5,362 nucleotides of DNA from Candidatus Nealsonbacteria bacterium CG11_big_fil_rev_8_21_14_0_20_37_68 (GCA_002787295.1 PCWJ01000026.1:1-5362); one strand, 5' to 3'; numbered from the stretch's first letter, positions 1-4,667 are shown. The notes: generated by a model from the sequence alone, not told the origin. A program made the numbers and translations.

Positions 1-159
1 GACGCGGTTTCAGAAGTAGCTATCGACGAGGCGTCAGAGAAGCTTAAAGAATTAAATAAAAACATAACGCAGATTTCCATATTTGATTGGGACAGCATTG
101 AGCTTGTCAGAAAAATACTTAATGATTTAATTTTAGAAAAAACAGAACAAAAATCATAA
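1..159 (+). CDS. 3' end of an unrecognised protein (52 codons visible)
   Basis: The first reading frame is open from the window edge to a TAA at 157-159, giving 52 residues with no start in view, so the gene begins upstream. The visible tail is charged and probably helical: an Ala/Glu/Lys-rich stretch (EASEKLKELNKN), a short hydrophobic strand-like segment (ITQISIFDWD), then a helix-like stretch (SIELVRKILNDLI) and a lysine/glutamate-rich end. I do not recognise the family from this fragment and assign no function. A hairpin with a T-tract follows the stop within 30 bases, so the gene appears to end its own transcription unit rather than join the transporter genes. That the frame is coding is supported by its length to the edge, ordinary composition and the terminator placement. 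Confidence 0.6.
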   Translation, partial: DAVSEVAIDEASEKLKELNKNITQISIFDWDSIELVRKILNDLILEKTEQKS

Positions 160-166
160 TTTTTAA

Positions 167-187
167 TCGCCTAGGGGGCGAATTTTT
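167..187 (+). terminator. Short intrinsic terminator-like hairpin
   Basis: TCGCC (167-171) pairs with GGCGA (177-181) around a 5-nt loop and is followed by a short T-tract (183-187). It lies 8 bases past the stop of the partial upstream gene and just before the probable promoter of the ABC genes. The stem is only 5 bp, so efficiency may be modest. Confidence 0.5.
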
Positions 188-195
188 GGTAGAAT
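187..195 (+). promoter_or_regulatory. Extended -10 promoter for the metal ABC genes
   Basis: TGG followed by TAGAAT (190-195) matches the extended -10 pattern TGn-TATAAT with one mismatch. No convincing -35 hexamer lies 16-18 bases upstream. Transcription would start around 201-203, essentially at the ATG at 204, and no Shine-Dalgarno sequence is present. The message may therefore be leaderless. The promoter assignment is inference from sequence pattern only. Confidence 0.4.
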
Positions 196-203
196 AAAAG
201 AAT

Positions 204-965
204 ATGGGAAAAGGAATTGTTTTAAAAGTTGAAAATTTGAATGTGGAGTTGGGAGGAGAGAGGATTTTGGAAAATTTGTCTTTTGAGGTGAAAGAGGGCG
301 AGGTTTTGACGATTTTGGGACCAAACGGGGCAGGGAAAACAGTTTTGTTAAAGACCTTATTGGGGCTTTTGCCATACAAAGGAAAAATTGAGTGGACGCC
401 ACCCACCCACCACCCTGAAAAAATTAAAATTGGCTATGTTCCCCAGAGGTTGCCTTTTATAAAAGATATTCCAATGAGTGTTGGGGAGTTTTTTAAATTA
501 AAAGAGGCTTCAGAGAAAGAAACAAAAGAGATTTTTAATTCAATTGGTTTGAAAGACTACAACCCACCCACCACATCCTCCCATTCCTCGCTTCGCTCGG
601 AACGGGCCCCTGACATTTTGGAAAAGAAAATTGGAAATTTATCTTCTGGCCAATTTCAGAGAATTTTGGTTGGCTGGGCATTAATCGGAAATCCCCAGGT
701 TTTGCTTTTTGACGAACCGACAACCGGCATTGATATTGGTGGTCAGGAATCAATTTATGAGCTTTTAGAGAAATTGAGAAAAGAAAAAAGTTTAACCATT
801 TTATTGGTGACCCATGATTTGAGTATTGTTTATAAATTGGCTACAAATTGTCTTTGTTTGAATAAAAAAATGTTATGTTATAGCATTCCAAAAGAATTAA
901 CTTCTGAGCGTCTTTCTGAGCTTTATGGCGGAAAAATAAAGTTTTATCAACACAGCCATGAGTAA
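204..965 (+). CDS. Zinc/manganese-type ABC transporter ATP-binding protein (ZnuC/MntB-like) carrying repeat-derived insertions
   Basis: This 253-residue protein is the cytoplasmic ATPase of a metal-uptake ABC transporter, hydrolysing ATP to drive the ABC-3 permease encoded next to it. Visible motifs in order are Walker A GPNGAGKT (39-46), Q-loop in GYVPQR (Q81), signature LSSGQ (146-150), Walker B VLLFDE (166-171), a D-loop-like GIDIGG and the switch histidine in THD (H204). GYVPQ, and pairing with an ABC-3 permease, favour the metal-uptake branch; zinc or manganese cannot be told apart. Two stretches look foreign: TPPTHHPE (65-72), and about 19 residues from Y119 to D137 between GLKD and ILEKKIGNLSSGQ, positions where the family normally has a short loop. 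Both are encoded by C-rich repeats described separately. All catalytic motifs remain, so it may still work. Its stop overlaps the permease start by 8 nt (ATGAGTAA), implying translational coupling. No substrate-binding protein is in view. Confidence 0.88.
   Translation: MGKGIVLKVENLNVELGGERILENLSFEVKEGEVLTILGPNGAGKTVLLKTLLGLLPYKGKIEWTPPTHHPEKIKIGYVPQRLPFIKDIPMSVGEFFKLKEASEKETKEIFNSIGLKDYNPPTTSSHSSLRSERAPDILEKKIGNLSSGQFQRILVGWALIGNPQVLLFDEPTTGIDIGGQESIYELLEKLRKEKSLTILLVTHDLSIVYKLATNCLCLNKKMLCYSIPKELTSERLSELYGGKIKFYQHSHE
399..416 (+). repeat. Half copy of the C-rich repeat, in frame within the ATPase gene
   Basis: The C-rich run CCCACCCACCACCCT (402-416) matches 14 of 15 bases of the left half of the copy at 2482-2496, and its first 12 bases are identical to 563-574. 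It lacks the hairpin and the GGGCCCCT right end. It encodes residues TPPTHHP in the variable loop before the Q-loop of the metal ABC ATPase. The complementary strand has four or five closely spaced G-runs. Confidence 0.55.
563..611 (+). repeat. Palindromic repeat copy inserted in frame in the metal ABC ATPase gene
   Basis: The copy has a C-rich left half (CCCACCCACCAC, 563-574), then CCTCCCATTC, then an imperfect hairpin (580-606: outer CCC/GGG, then TTCC/GGAA, with mismatches nearer the loop) and ends GGGCCCCT (604-611). The same order appears at 2482-2524, so the two are homologous. Similarity extends upstream as AAAGACTAC (552-560 here, the same nine bases just before the second copy). Taking GAC 555-557 and GAC 612-614 as borders, the insert is 57 nt (19 codons) and keeps the frame; removing it restores GLKD-ILEKK, as expected for the family. 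The loop contains CTCGCTTCGCTCG (587-599). Confidence 0.72.
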
Positions 966-2508
966 TCAATTCATTTTCAGTTTAATTTCCGGAATTTTTA
1001 TTGGCGGAGTAGCAGGCTATTTGGGTTCTTTGATGCTTTCGAAAAGAATGGCTTTAGTTGGTGATGCTCTGGGGCATGTGGCATTGCCCGGAATGGGATT
1101 GGCTTTGCTTTTTGGTTTAGATGTTTCTTTTGGCGCTTTTTTGTTTTTGCTTTTAGGAATTTTTTTAATCTGGCTATTTGAGATAAAAACCTCTTTGCCA
1201 ATGGAGGCATTGGTCGGCATTGTTTTTGTCGCTTCTTTGGCAATCGGATTTTTAATCGTGCCCGAGCCGGAATTGTTGGAAGCTCTATTTGGAGACATCT
1301 CTAAAGTTTCTTTTGAGATGGCAATAGCCTCAATTATTTTTTCTCTTTTGATATTTTTGGTGATAAACCGCATTTATCCTAAAATGATTTTGGCTAGTGT
1401 CTCCGAAGACTTAGCGAAAAGCGAGGGGATAAAAATTAAAAAGGAAAATTTTATTTATTTGCTTTCGATTGCGGCAATGGTTGCCCTGGGGGTGAAAATT
1501 GTCGGTTCTCTTTTAGTTGGGGCTTTAGTCATCATTCCGGCAGCCACCGCCAGAAATTTGAGCAAAAATTTAAAAGAATATTATTTGGGAAGCGTAGTTT
1601 TGGGCATTTTAAGCTGCCTTTTTGGCAGTTTGCTTTTTAAACTCACCGGACTCCCAGCCGGTCCTTTAATTATTCTCACTTCAACCATCATATTTTTGTC
1701 CGAGGAAAAACTCGGTTTTTATTTTTTAGTAAAATGGAGTATAATTAAAAGAAATTTTATGCTAGCTATTGAGACGAAAAACTTAACAAAGGAATTCAAT
1801 GGTCTAAAAGCGGTTGATAATATTTCCTTAGAAGTAAAAGAAGGGGAAATTTTTGGTTTATTGGGACCAAATGGAGCGGGGAAAACGACAACTATAAAGA
1901 TTTTGGCAACTCTATTAAATCCAACTAAAGGAGAAGCAAAACTCTGGGGATTTGATATTTTGAAACAAAGAGACGAAGTTAGAAATTCTATTGGCATTGT
2001 TTTTCAAGAGCCGGCATTAGATAATCGTTTAACCGGAAAAGAAAACTTAGATTTTCATGCTCGACTTTATGGTTTAGATAAAAAAACTCGCAAAAAAAGA
2101 ATTGAAGAAGTTTTGAATTTAGTTGAACTGCAAGACAAAGCTAATGTTTTAGTTATAAATTATTCAGGTGGTATGCAAAGGAGGTTAGAGATTGCCCGGG
2201 GTTTGATGCATTACCCAAAAATTTTGTTTTTAGATGAAGTTTTGAAAACATGTCCTTGGGTTAAAAAAATTAGCCAACATAATGGCATCATTGATTTAAA
2301 TGTGGACCAAGGCGAAAAGAAAATTCCACTTTTGATGAAAATCGACCAAAAAGAAGCTGGTTTTGAAATAAAATCGGTCAATTTAAGGAAACCAACCCTG
2401 GAGGATGTCTTTTTACATTTTACTGGTAAAACTATTAGAGAAGCTGAAGTGAGTCGAATCGAGAAAAACAAAAGACTACGACCCGCCCACCACCCTCCCA
2501 TTCGCTGA
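958..2508 (+). CDS. ABC-3 metal permease (ZnuB/MntC-like) read in frame into a truncated DrrA-like ABC ATPase
   Basis: One uninterrupted frame of 516 codons holds two proteins that are normally separate. Residues 1 to about 250 are an ABC-3 family membrane permease for zinc or manganese uptake. It has several hydrophobic spans (near 5-25, 45-72, 85-101, 120-137, 165-195 and 207-248), the family motif SKRMALVGDALGHVALPG (28-45), and VGSLLVGALVIIPAATAR (182-199). Residues 268-516 are an ABC ATPase of the daunorubicin/multidrug exporter type, starting MLAIETKNLTKEF. A metal permease joined to an exporter ATPase makes no obvious functional sense. The join (residues 251-267) lies over a terminator hairpin and a TATAAT box, the marks of an intergenic region. 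One fewer T in the six-T run 1722-1727 would give TAG TAA right after residue 256, a normal permease end. I therefore suspect two genes fused by a one-base change, either genuine or a sequence error. The start at 958 overlaps the upstream ATPase stop. Confidence 0.75.
   Translation: MSNQFIFSLISGIFIGGVAGYLGSLMLSKRMALVGDALGHVALPGMGLALLFGLDVSFGAFLFLLLGIFLIWLFEIKTSLPMEALVGIVFVASLAIGFLIVPEPELLEALFGDISKVSFEMAIASIIFSLLIFLVINRIYPKMILASVSEDLAKSEGIKIKKENFIYLLSIAAMVALGVKIVGSLLVGALVIIPAATARNLSKNLKEYYLGSVVLGILSCLFGSLLFKLTGLPAGPLIILTSTIIFLSEEKLGFYFLVKWSIIKRNFMLAIETKNLTKEFNGLKAVDNISLEVKEGEIFGLLGPNGAGKTTTIKILATLLNPTKGEAKLWGFDILKQRDEVRNSIGIVFQEPALDNRLTGKENLDFHARLYGLDKKTRKKRIEEVLNLVELQDKANVLVINYSGGMQRRLEIARGLMHYPKILFLDEVLKTCPWVKKISQHNGIIDLNVDQGEKKIPLLMKIDQKEAGFEIKSVNLRKPTLEDVFLHFTGKTIREAEVSRIEKNKRLRPAHHPPIR
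1700..1720 (+). terminator. Terminator-like hairpin at the end of the metal permease, inside the fused frame
   Basis: CCGAG (1700-1704) and CTCGG (1711-1715) form a 5-bp GC-rich stem with a GAAAAA loop, followed at once by five T, an A and six more T. This is the usual place for a terminator at the end of a metal-transporter operon, yet it lies within the open frame that continues into the next ATPase. Confidence 0.5.
1740..1745 (+). promoter_or_regulatory. Consensus -10 box (TATAAT) before the DrrA-like ATPase start
   Basis: A perfect TATAAT lies 13 bases before the ATG at 1759. No clear -35 or TGn extension is present; the region upstream is the T-rich terminator tail. A transcript from here would start near 1752 with a leader of under 10 nt and no Shine-Dalgarno site, similar to the arrangement at the first ABC gene. 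It is a plausible promoter for a separate DrrAB-type unit. Confidence 0.35.
1759..2508 (+). pseudogene. DrrA-like ABC exporter ATPase, internally deleted (ATG 1759 reading)
   Basis: If translated from the in-frame ATG at 1759 this is a 249-residue ATPase that would energise the ABC-2 permease encoded downstream. Motifs seen are Walker A GPNGAGKT (36-43), Q-loop FQEP (Q83), signature YSGGMQRR (135-142; the usual first residue is L) and Walker B ILFLDE (155-160). After that glutamate the family normally has PTxGLDP (D-loop) and, about 35 residues later, the switch histidine in TTHYMEEA. Here the sequence goes straight to VLKTCPWVKKISQHNG, which belongs to the C-terminal regulatory part, and on to the family's KPTLEDVFLHFTGK end. 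About 80-90 residues seem to be missing, in frame, with the junction near 2239; DrrA proteins usually exceed 300 residues. Without D-loop and switch histidine normal ATP hydrolysis is unlikely. The final residues PAHHPPIR and the TGA stop come from a repeat element. It could be a decaying gene, or an assembly deletion. Confidence 0.65.
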
Positions 2509-2524
2509 TAGCGAATGGGCCCCT
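2482..2524 (+). repeat. Palindromic repeat copy at the ATPase/permease junction
   Basis: The C-rich left half (2482-2496) is followed by a perfect 10-bp inverted repeat, CCCATTCGCT (2497-2506) and AGCGAATGGG (2510-2519), around a GAT loop, ending GGGCCCCT (2517-2524). Layout and sequence match the copy at 563-611. CTACGA occurs directly on both sides (2476-2481 and 2523-2528), which might be a target duplication or part of the element. The element supplies the last eight codons and the TGA (2506-2508) of the preceding frame and lies just before the ribosome binding site of the ABC-2 permease. Confidence 0.75.
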
Positions 2525-2540
2525 ACGAGACAAAGATTTA

Positions 2541-2546
2541 GAAGGT
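2541..2546 (+). promoter_or_regulatory. Ribosome binding site for the ABC-2 permease
   Basis: GAAGGT, preceded by TTA, lies 6 nt before the ATG at 2553 and is complementary to the 16S rRNA tail at AAGG. It is one of only two reasonable Shine-Dalgarno sites in the window and fixes 2553 as the start. Confidence 0.55.
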
Positions 2547-2552
2547 AAAAAT

Positions 2553-3320
2553 ATGAAGTCAAATAATTTACAGACAATTTATGTAATGTGGTTGAGGGAG
2601 ATGAAGAGATTTTTAAGAGCTAAAAGTCGAGTAATTAGCACTTTAGCAATGCCTTTTTTCTTTCTCGTCGCTCTGGGTTTTGGTTTGAAGCCTAGTTCTA
2701 GCCTACCGGGTATGGCTCAAACTAAATATTTAGATTTTTTAGTTCCAGGGATAATTGGTATGACCATGCTCTTCACTTCCATGTTTGCTGGAATTTCTGT
2801 TTTATGGGATAAAGAATTTGGATTTTTAAAAGAAATACTTGTTGCCCCGGTTAGAAGATCGGTTGTTGTTTTGGGCAGAATTGCTGGCGGAATAACAACT
2901 GCTTTAATTCAAGGAATTTTGATTTTGATTATCTCTCTTTTTATGGGATTTAAAATTTTAAATCCTTTCGGGATAATTTTAGCTCTTCTTTTTATGATTT
3001 TAATTGGCATTGGTTTTATTGGTTTTGGTGTAGCTATGGCTTCAATAATGAAAGACGTGCAAGGGTTCTCTTCAATTATGAATCTTATTACTTTCCCAAT
3101 CTTTCTTTTATCAGGTGCTCTTTTCCCGGTTACCAATTTACCAAATTGGCTAAGGCCAATTATCCTAATCAACCCTTTGACTTATGGCGTCGATGGTTTG
3201 CGAGCCAGTTTAATTGGCTTTTCTCAATTTTCTTTATTTTTAGATTTGGCCATTCTTTTAATTTTTGGTTTGGCAATGATTATACTTGGTTCTTATCTAT
3301 TCAGTAAAACAGAAGTTTAG
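2553..3320 (+). CDS. ABC-2 type exporter permease (DrrB-like)
   Basis: This 255-residue membrane protein is the transmembrane half of a DrrAB-type ABC exporter, the family that includes daunorubicin/multidrug and polysaccharide or lipid exporters; the substrate is not predictable. Hydrophobic segments sit near residues 27-45, 62-84, 109-132, 136-165, 172-193 and 226-250, six spans as expected for a small ABC-2 permease. Family hallmarks are the cytoplasmic coupling stretch DKEFGFLKEILVAPVRR (86-102) and the SGALFPVTNLPNWLRPIILINPLTYGVDGLR region (187-217). Length is normal for the family and there is no sign of damage. It follows its presumed ATPase by 44 bases, with a palindromic repeat in between. 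Because that ATPase lacks essential motifs, this permease either uses another ATPase or is an orphan. The start is supported by the GAAGG site upstream. Confidence 0.87.
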   Translation: MKSNNLQTIYVMWLREMKRFLRAKSRVISTLAMPFFFLVALGFGLKPSSSLPGMAQTKYLDFLVPGIIGMTMLFTSMFAGISVLWDKEFGFLKEILVAPVRRSVVVLGRIAGGITTALIQGILILIISLFMGFKILNPFGIILALLFMILIGIGFIGFGVAMASIMKDVQGFSSIMNLITFPIFLLSGALFPVTNLPNWLRPIILINPLTYGVDGLRASLIGFSQFSLFLDLAILLIFGLAMIILGSYLFSKTEV

Positions 3321-3336
3321 CATTTTTTTGTCACGG

Positions 3337-3423
3337 CCAGTAAAATCAAAAAGAACAGTCCGTCTCGTTCCGCTCGACGAGGCGGACGTTATTAGCGAGA
3401 ACATTTCTCGCTAATTTTACTGG
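3337..3423 (+). repeat. Nested inverted repeats downstream of the ABC genes
   Basis: An outer 10-bp stem, CCAGTAAAAT (3337-3346) with ATTTTACTGG (3414-3423), encloses two hairpins. The first pairs GTCCGTCTCGT (3358-3368) with ACGAGGCGGAC (3377-3387), 11 bp including one G-T wobble. The second pairs ATTAGCGAGAA (3391-3401) with TTCTCGCTAAT (3405-3415) around CAT, a perfect 11 bp. Together they can fold as a three-way junction. The second hairpin, with TTTT after it, may also terminate transcription of the exporter permease. Confidence 0.65.
3391..3418 (+). terminator. Candidate terminator of the exporter transcription unit
   Basis: The perfect 11-bp stem 3391-3401/3405-3415 with a 3-nt loop is immediately followed by TTTT (3415-3418), 70 bases after the permease stop. 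The T-tract is short and partly inside the stem, so terminator function is likely but not certain. A run of seven T at 3323-3329, next to the stop codon, has only a weak AT-rich hairpin before it. Confidence 0.4.
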
Positions 3424-3448
3424 CGGCGCCCAAGGCCCCCGCCAGTAA
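3417..3448 (+). repeat. Inverted repeat competing with the preceding outer stem
   Basis: TTACTGGCGG (3417-3426) is perfectly complementary to CCGCCAGTAA (3439-3448), with an inner GCC/GGC pairing option. Its left arm shares bases 3417-3423 with the right arm of the outer stem that begins at 3337, so only one of the two can form at a time. GCCAGTAA is consequently present twice as a direct repeat (3336-3343 and 3441-3448). Confidence 0.6.
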
Positions 3449-3514
3449 GTCCGGTACAATACCTCATTAGTAACCTCGGATTTTCCAGAATGTTATATAA
3501 ACTTGGGCAATAGG

Positions 3515-3543
3515 TTGATTTATCTTCATTGTTGCGATAAAAT
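3515..3543 (+). promoter_or_regulatory. Sigma70-type promoter of the deacylase gene
   Basis: TTGATT (3515-3520) and TAAAAT (3538-3543) are separated by the ideal 17 bp, matching four of six and five of six consensus bases. Transcription would begin near 3550, leaving a leader of about a dozen AT-rich bases before the ATG at 3563 and no clear Shine-Dalgarno site. Confidence 0.55.
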
Positions 3544-3562
3544 CTAAAAAAGATATATTTTT

Positions 3563-4546
3563 ATGGAAATAAGACATATACCTCTTTTTAAAGGAATAGA
3601 TGCGGCAGAGAGGAGATTGCCGGTATTGATTGAACGGGCTAAAGAGCGGGGGCCGGTGGTTTGGCTGACAGCTGTTTCTCACGGCGATGAATTTACCGGT
3701 ATTCCCGTGCTTCATCGCATTTTTAATTATTTTAAAAAAAATCCCCTGAAAAGAGGTACGATTTATGGTTTGCCGATAATGAATATTTTAGGATTTGAGT
3801 TGATTAAGAGAGAAAATCCTTATGATGACCAGGATATCAACAGGTCTTTTCCGGGCGACATAAAAGGTGACACTACCGAAAGATTAGCGGCTATGATTTT
3901 TAATAATATTATTGAAACAAATCCTGATTTGGTAATAGACATCCATTCCGACACTTTAAATTCTATTCCTTATATTATTGTGGATAGGCCTTTGAGTGAT
4001 GAGCCAAAGGTTAAAGAGACAGTTGAAAAAAGCTGGCAGTTTTCCGAGAGGTTCGGGGTGACGGTAACTTATGATATAGATATTCCAGGTTATAGAAAAT
4101 ATCAACTGGACAAAAGCTTAACCGCTTCTCTAATTAATAGAGCCAATATTACAGCTTTTTTGGTTGAACTGGGGGGGCCCAATATTTTAAACGAAACTTT
4201 TATAAGAACCGGCACAAAAGGGATAAAAAATATTTTGGTTTCCTTAAAAATGATTGACCAAAAAGAGCCGGCCTGGGTTTCGGAAACAAAAATTGAAACA
4301 AAAGGCAGGATGGAGTTACTCGAAACGATAACAACCAACGAGAATGGCCTTATTGAGTATCTGGTAAGGCCGGGTCAATTTGCAAAAACCGGCACCAGAT
4401 TAGCTACCATTACTAACATTTTGGGCAAGACCGAAGAAGTGATTTGTGTTCAAAGAGATTGTTATATTATTGCCCTTGGGGATAGGGCAGTTTCTTTCCC
4501 GGGTAGTCCAATTATTAATGTGGCGGCAGAGGAAGTTAAGAAATAA
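3563..4546 (+). CDS. Succinylglutamate desuccinylase/aspartoacylase-family zinc hydrolase
   Basis: This 327-residue enzyme belongs to the zinc-dependent deacylase branch of the M14 carboxypeptidase superfamily (AstE/AspA, COG3608-like), which removes an acyl group from an N-acylated amino acid or related compound. The zinc site is complete: HGDE gives H40 and E43, and DIHSD gives H128. DINRSFPG (91-98) is the family's DLNRxFPG carboxylate-binding motif (N93, R94), and E202 in VELGGPN is the expected catalytic glutamate. A beta-rich C-terminal domain (about 250-325, with NGLIEYLVRPGQFAKTGTRLATI) resembles the barrel domain capping the active site in this family. Length is typical. There is no signal peptide, so it should be cytoplasmic. 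It stands alone, with its own promoter and terminator and no arginine-catabolism genes nearby, so the substrate is unknown; the generic family name is safer than astE or aspA. Confidence 0.88.
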   Translation: MEIRHIPLFKGIDAAERRLPVLIERAKERGPVVWLTAVSHGDEFTGIPVLHRIFNYFKKNPLKRGTIYGLPIMNILGFELIKRENPYDDQDINRSFPGDIKGDTTERLAAMIFNNIIETNPDLVIDIHSDTLNSIPYIIVDRPLSDEPKVKETVEKSWQFSERFGVTVTYDIDIPGYRKYQLDKSLTASLINRANITAFLVELGGPNILNETFIRTGTKGIKNILVSLKMIDQKEPAWVSETKIETKGRMELLETITTNENGLIEYLVRPGQFAKTGTRLATITNILGKTEEVICVQRDCYIIALGDRAVSFPGSPIINVAAEEVKK

Positions 4547-4557
4547 TTCTCGCCAAA

Positions 4558-4588
4558 AGAGAAAATATTTTTTCTCTATTCTTTTTTT
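4558..4588 (+). terminator. Intrinsic terminator after the deacylase
   Basis: AGAGAAAA (4558-4565) and TTTTCTCT (4570-4577) form a perfect 8-bp stem with a TATT loop, followed after a few bases by seven T (4582-4588). It lies 11 bases beyond the stop. The stem is AT-rich and therefore not very stable, but placement and T-tract are right. Confidence 0.6.
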
Positions 4589-4635
4589 GCCCAACACTTT
4601 TTACAATAAATTGGTCTATTTAGTGCAGGTTTAAA

Positions 4636-4667
4636 CAAGGGTCAAGTTTTTTCAAGTCCGCAAGGGT
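4636..4667 (+). repeat. Four CAAG direct repeats upstream of the RsbW-like gene
   Basis: CAAG occurs at 4636, 4643, 4653 and 4661, the first and last as CAAGGGT. The set lies about 80-115 bases ahead of the GTG start at 4749, in the gap between the deacylase terminator and the gene. A regulator-binding role is possible but unproven; short repeats arise easily by chance. I could not fix a convincing promoter in this gap: TTGTGG (4685-4690) with AATAAT (4709-4714) is a weak possibility. Confidence 0.25.

Noticed and set aside
399..611. CRISPR array, because similar C-rich units recur
   Set aside because: Only three unevenly spaced units within coding sequence, differing in length; there are no regular spacers and no cas genes.
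1017..1373. Minus-strand open frame of 118 codons
   Set aside because: It is complementary to the metal permease, whose + strand translation carries clear family motifs; the minus product is basic, low-complexity and unrecognisable.
3449..3514. Riboswitch or tRNA-like element before the deacylase
   Set aside because: No conserved riboswitch core or tRNA arms are visible, and the region lies upstream of the predicted transcription start near 3550.
3467..3715. Minus-strand open frame spanning the gap and the deacylase start
   Set aside because: It overlaps the promoter and N-terminus of a well-supported enzyme, and I found no ribosome binding site or recognisable motif for it.
4165..4181. G/C run (GGGGGGGCCC) in the deacylase as another repeat copy
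   Set aside because: It encodes the conserved GGPN after the catalytic glutamate and lacks the CCCACCCACCAC module and hairpin.
4446..4634. Plus-strand 62-codon frame crossing the end of the deacylase
   Set aside because: It lies in another frame of the enzyme's C-terminus, then reads through the terminator hairpin; the translation looks random.
4629..4636. 8-bp palindrome GTTTAAAC as an operator
   Set aside because: Such AT-rich palindromes are expected by chance in this composition, and there is no second site or promoter overlap to support it.
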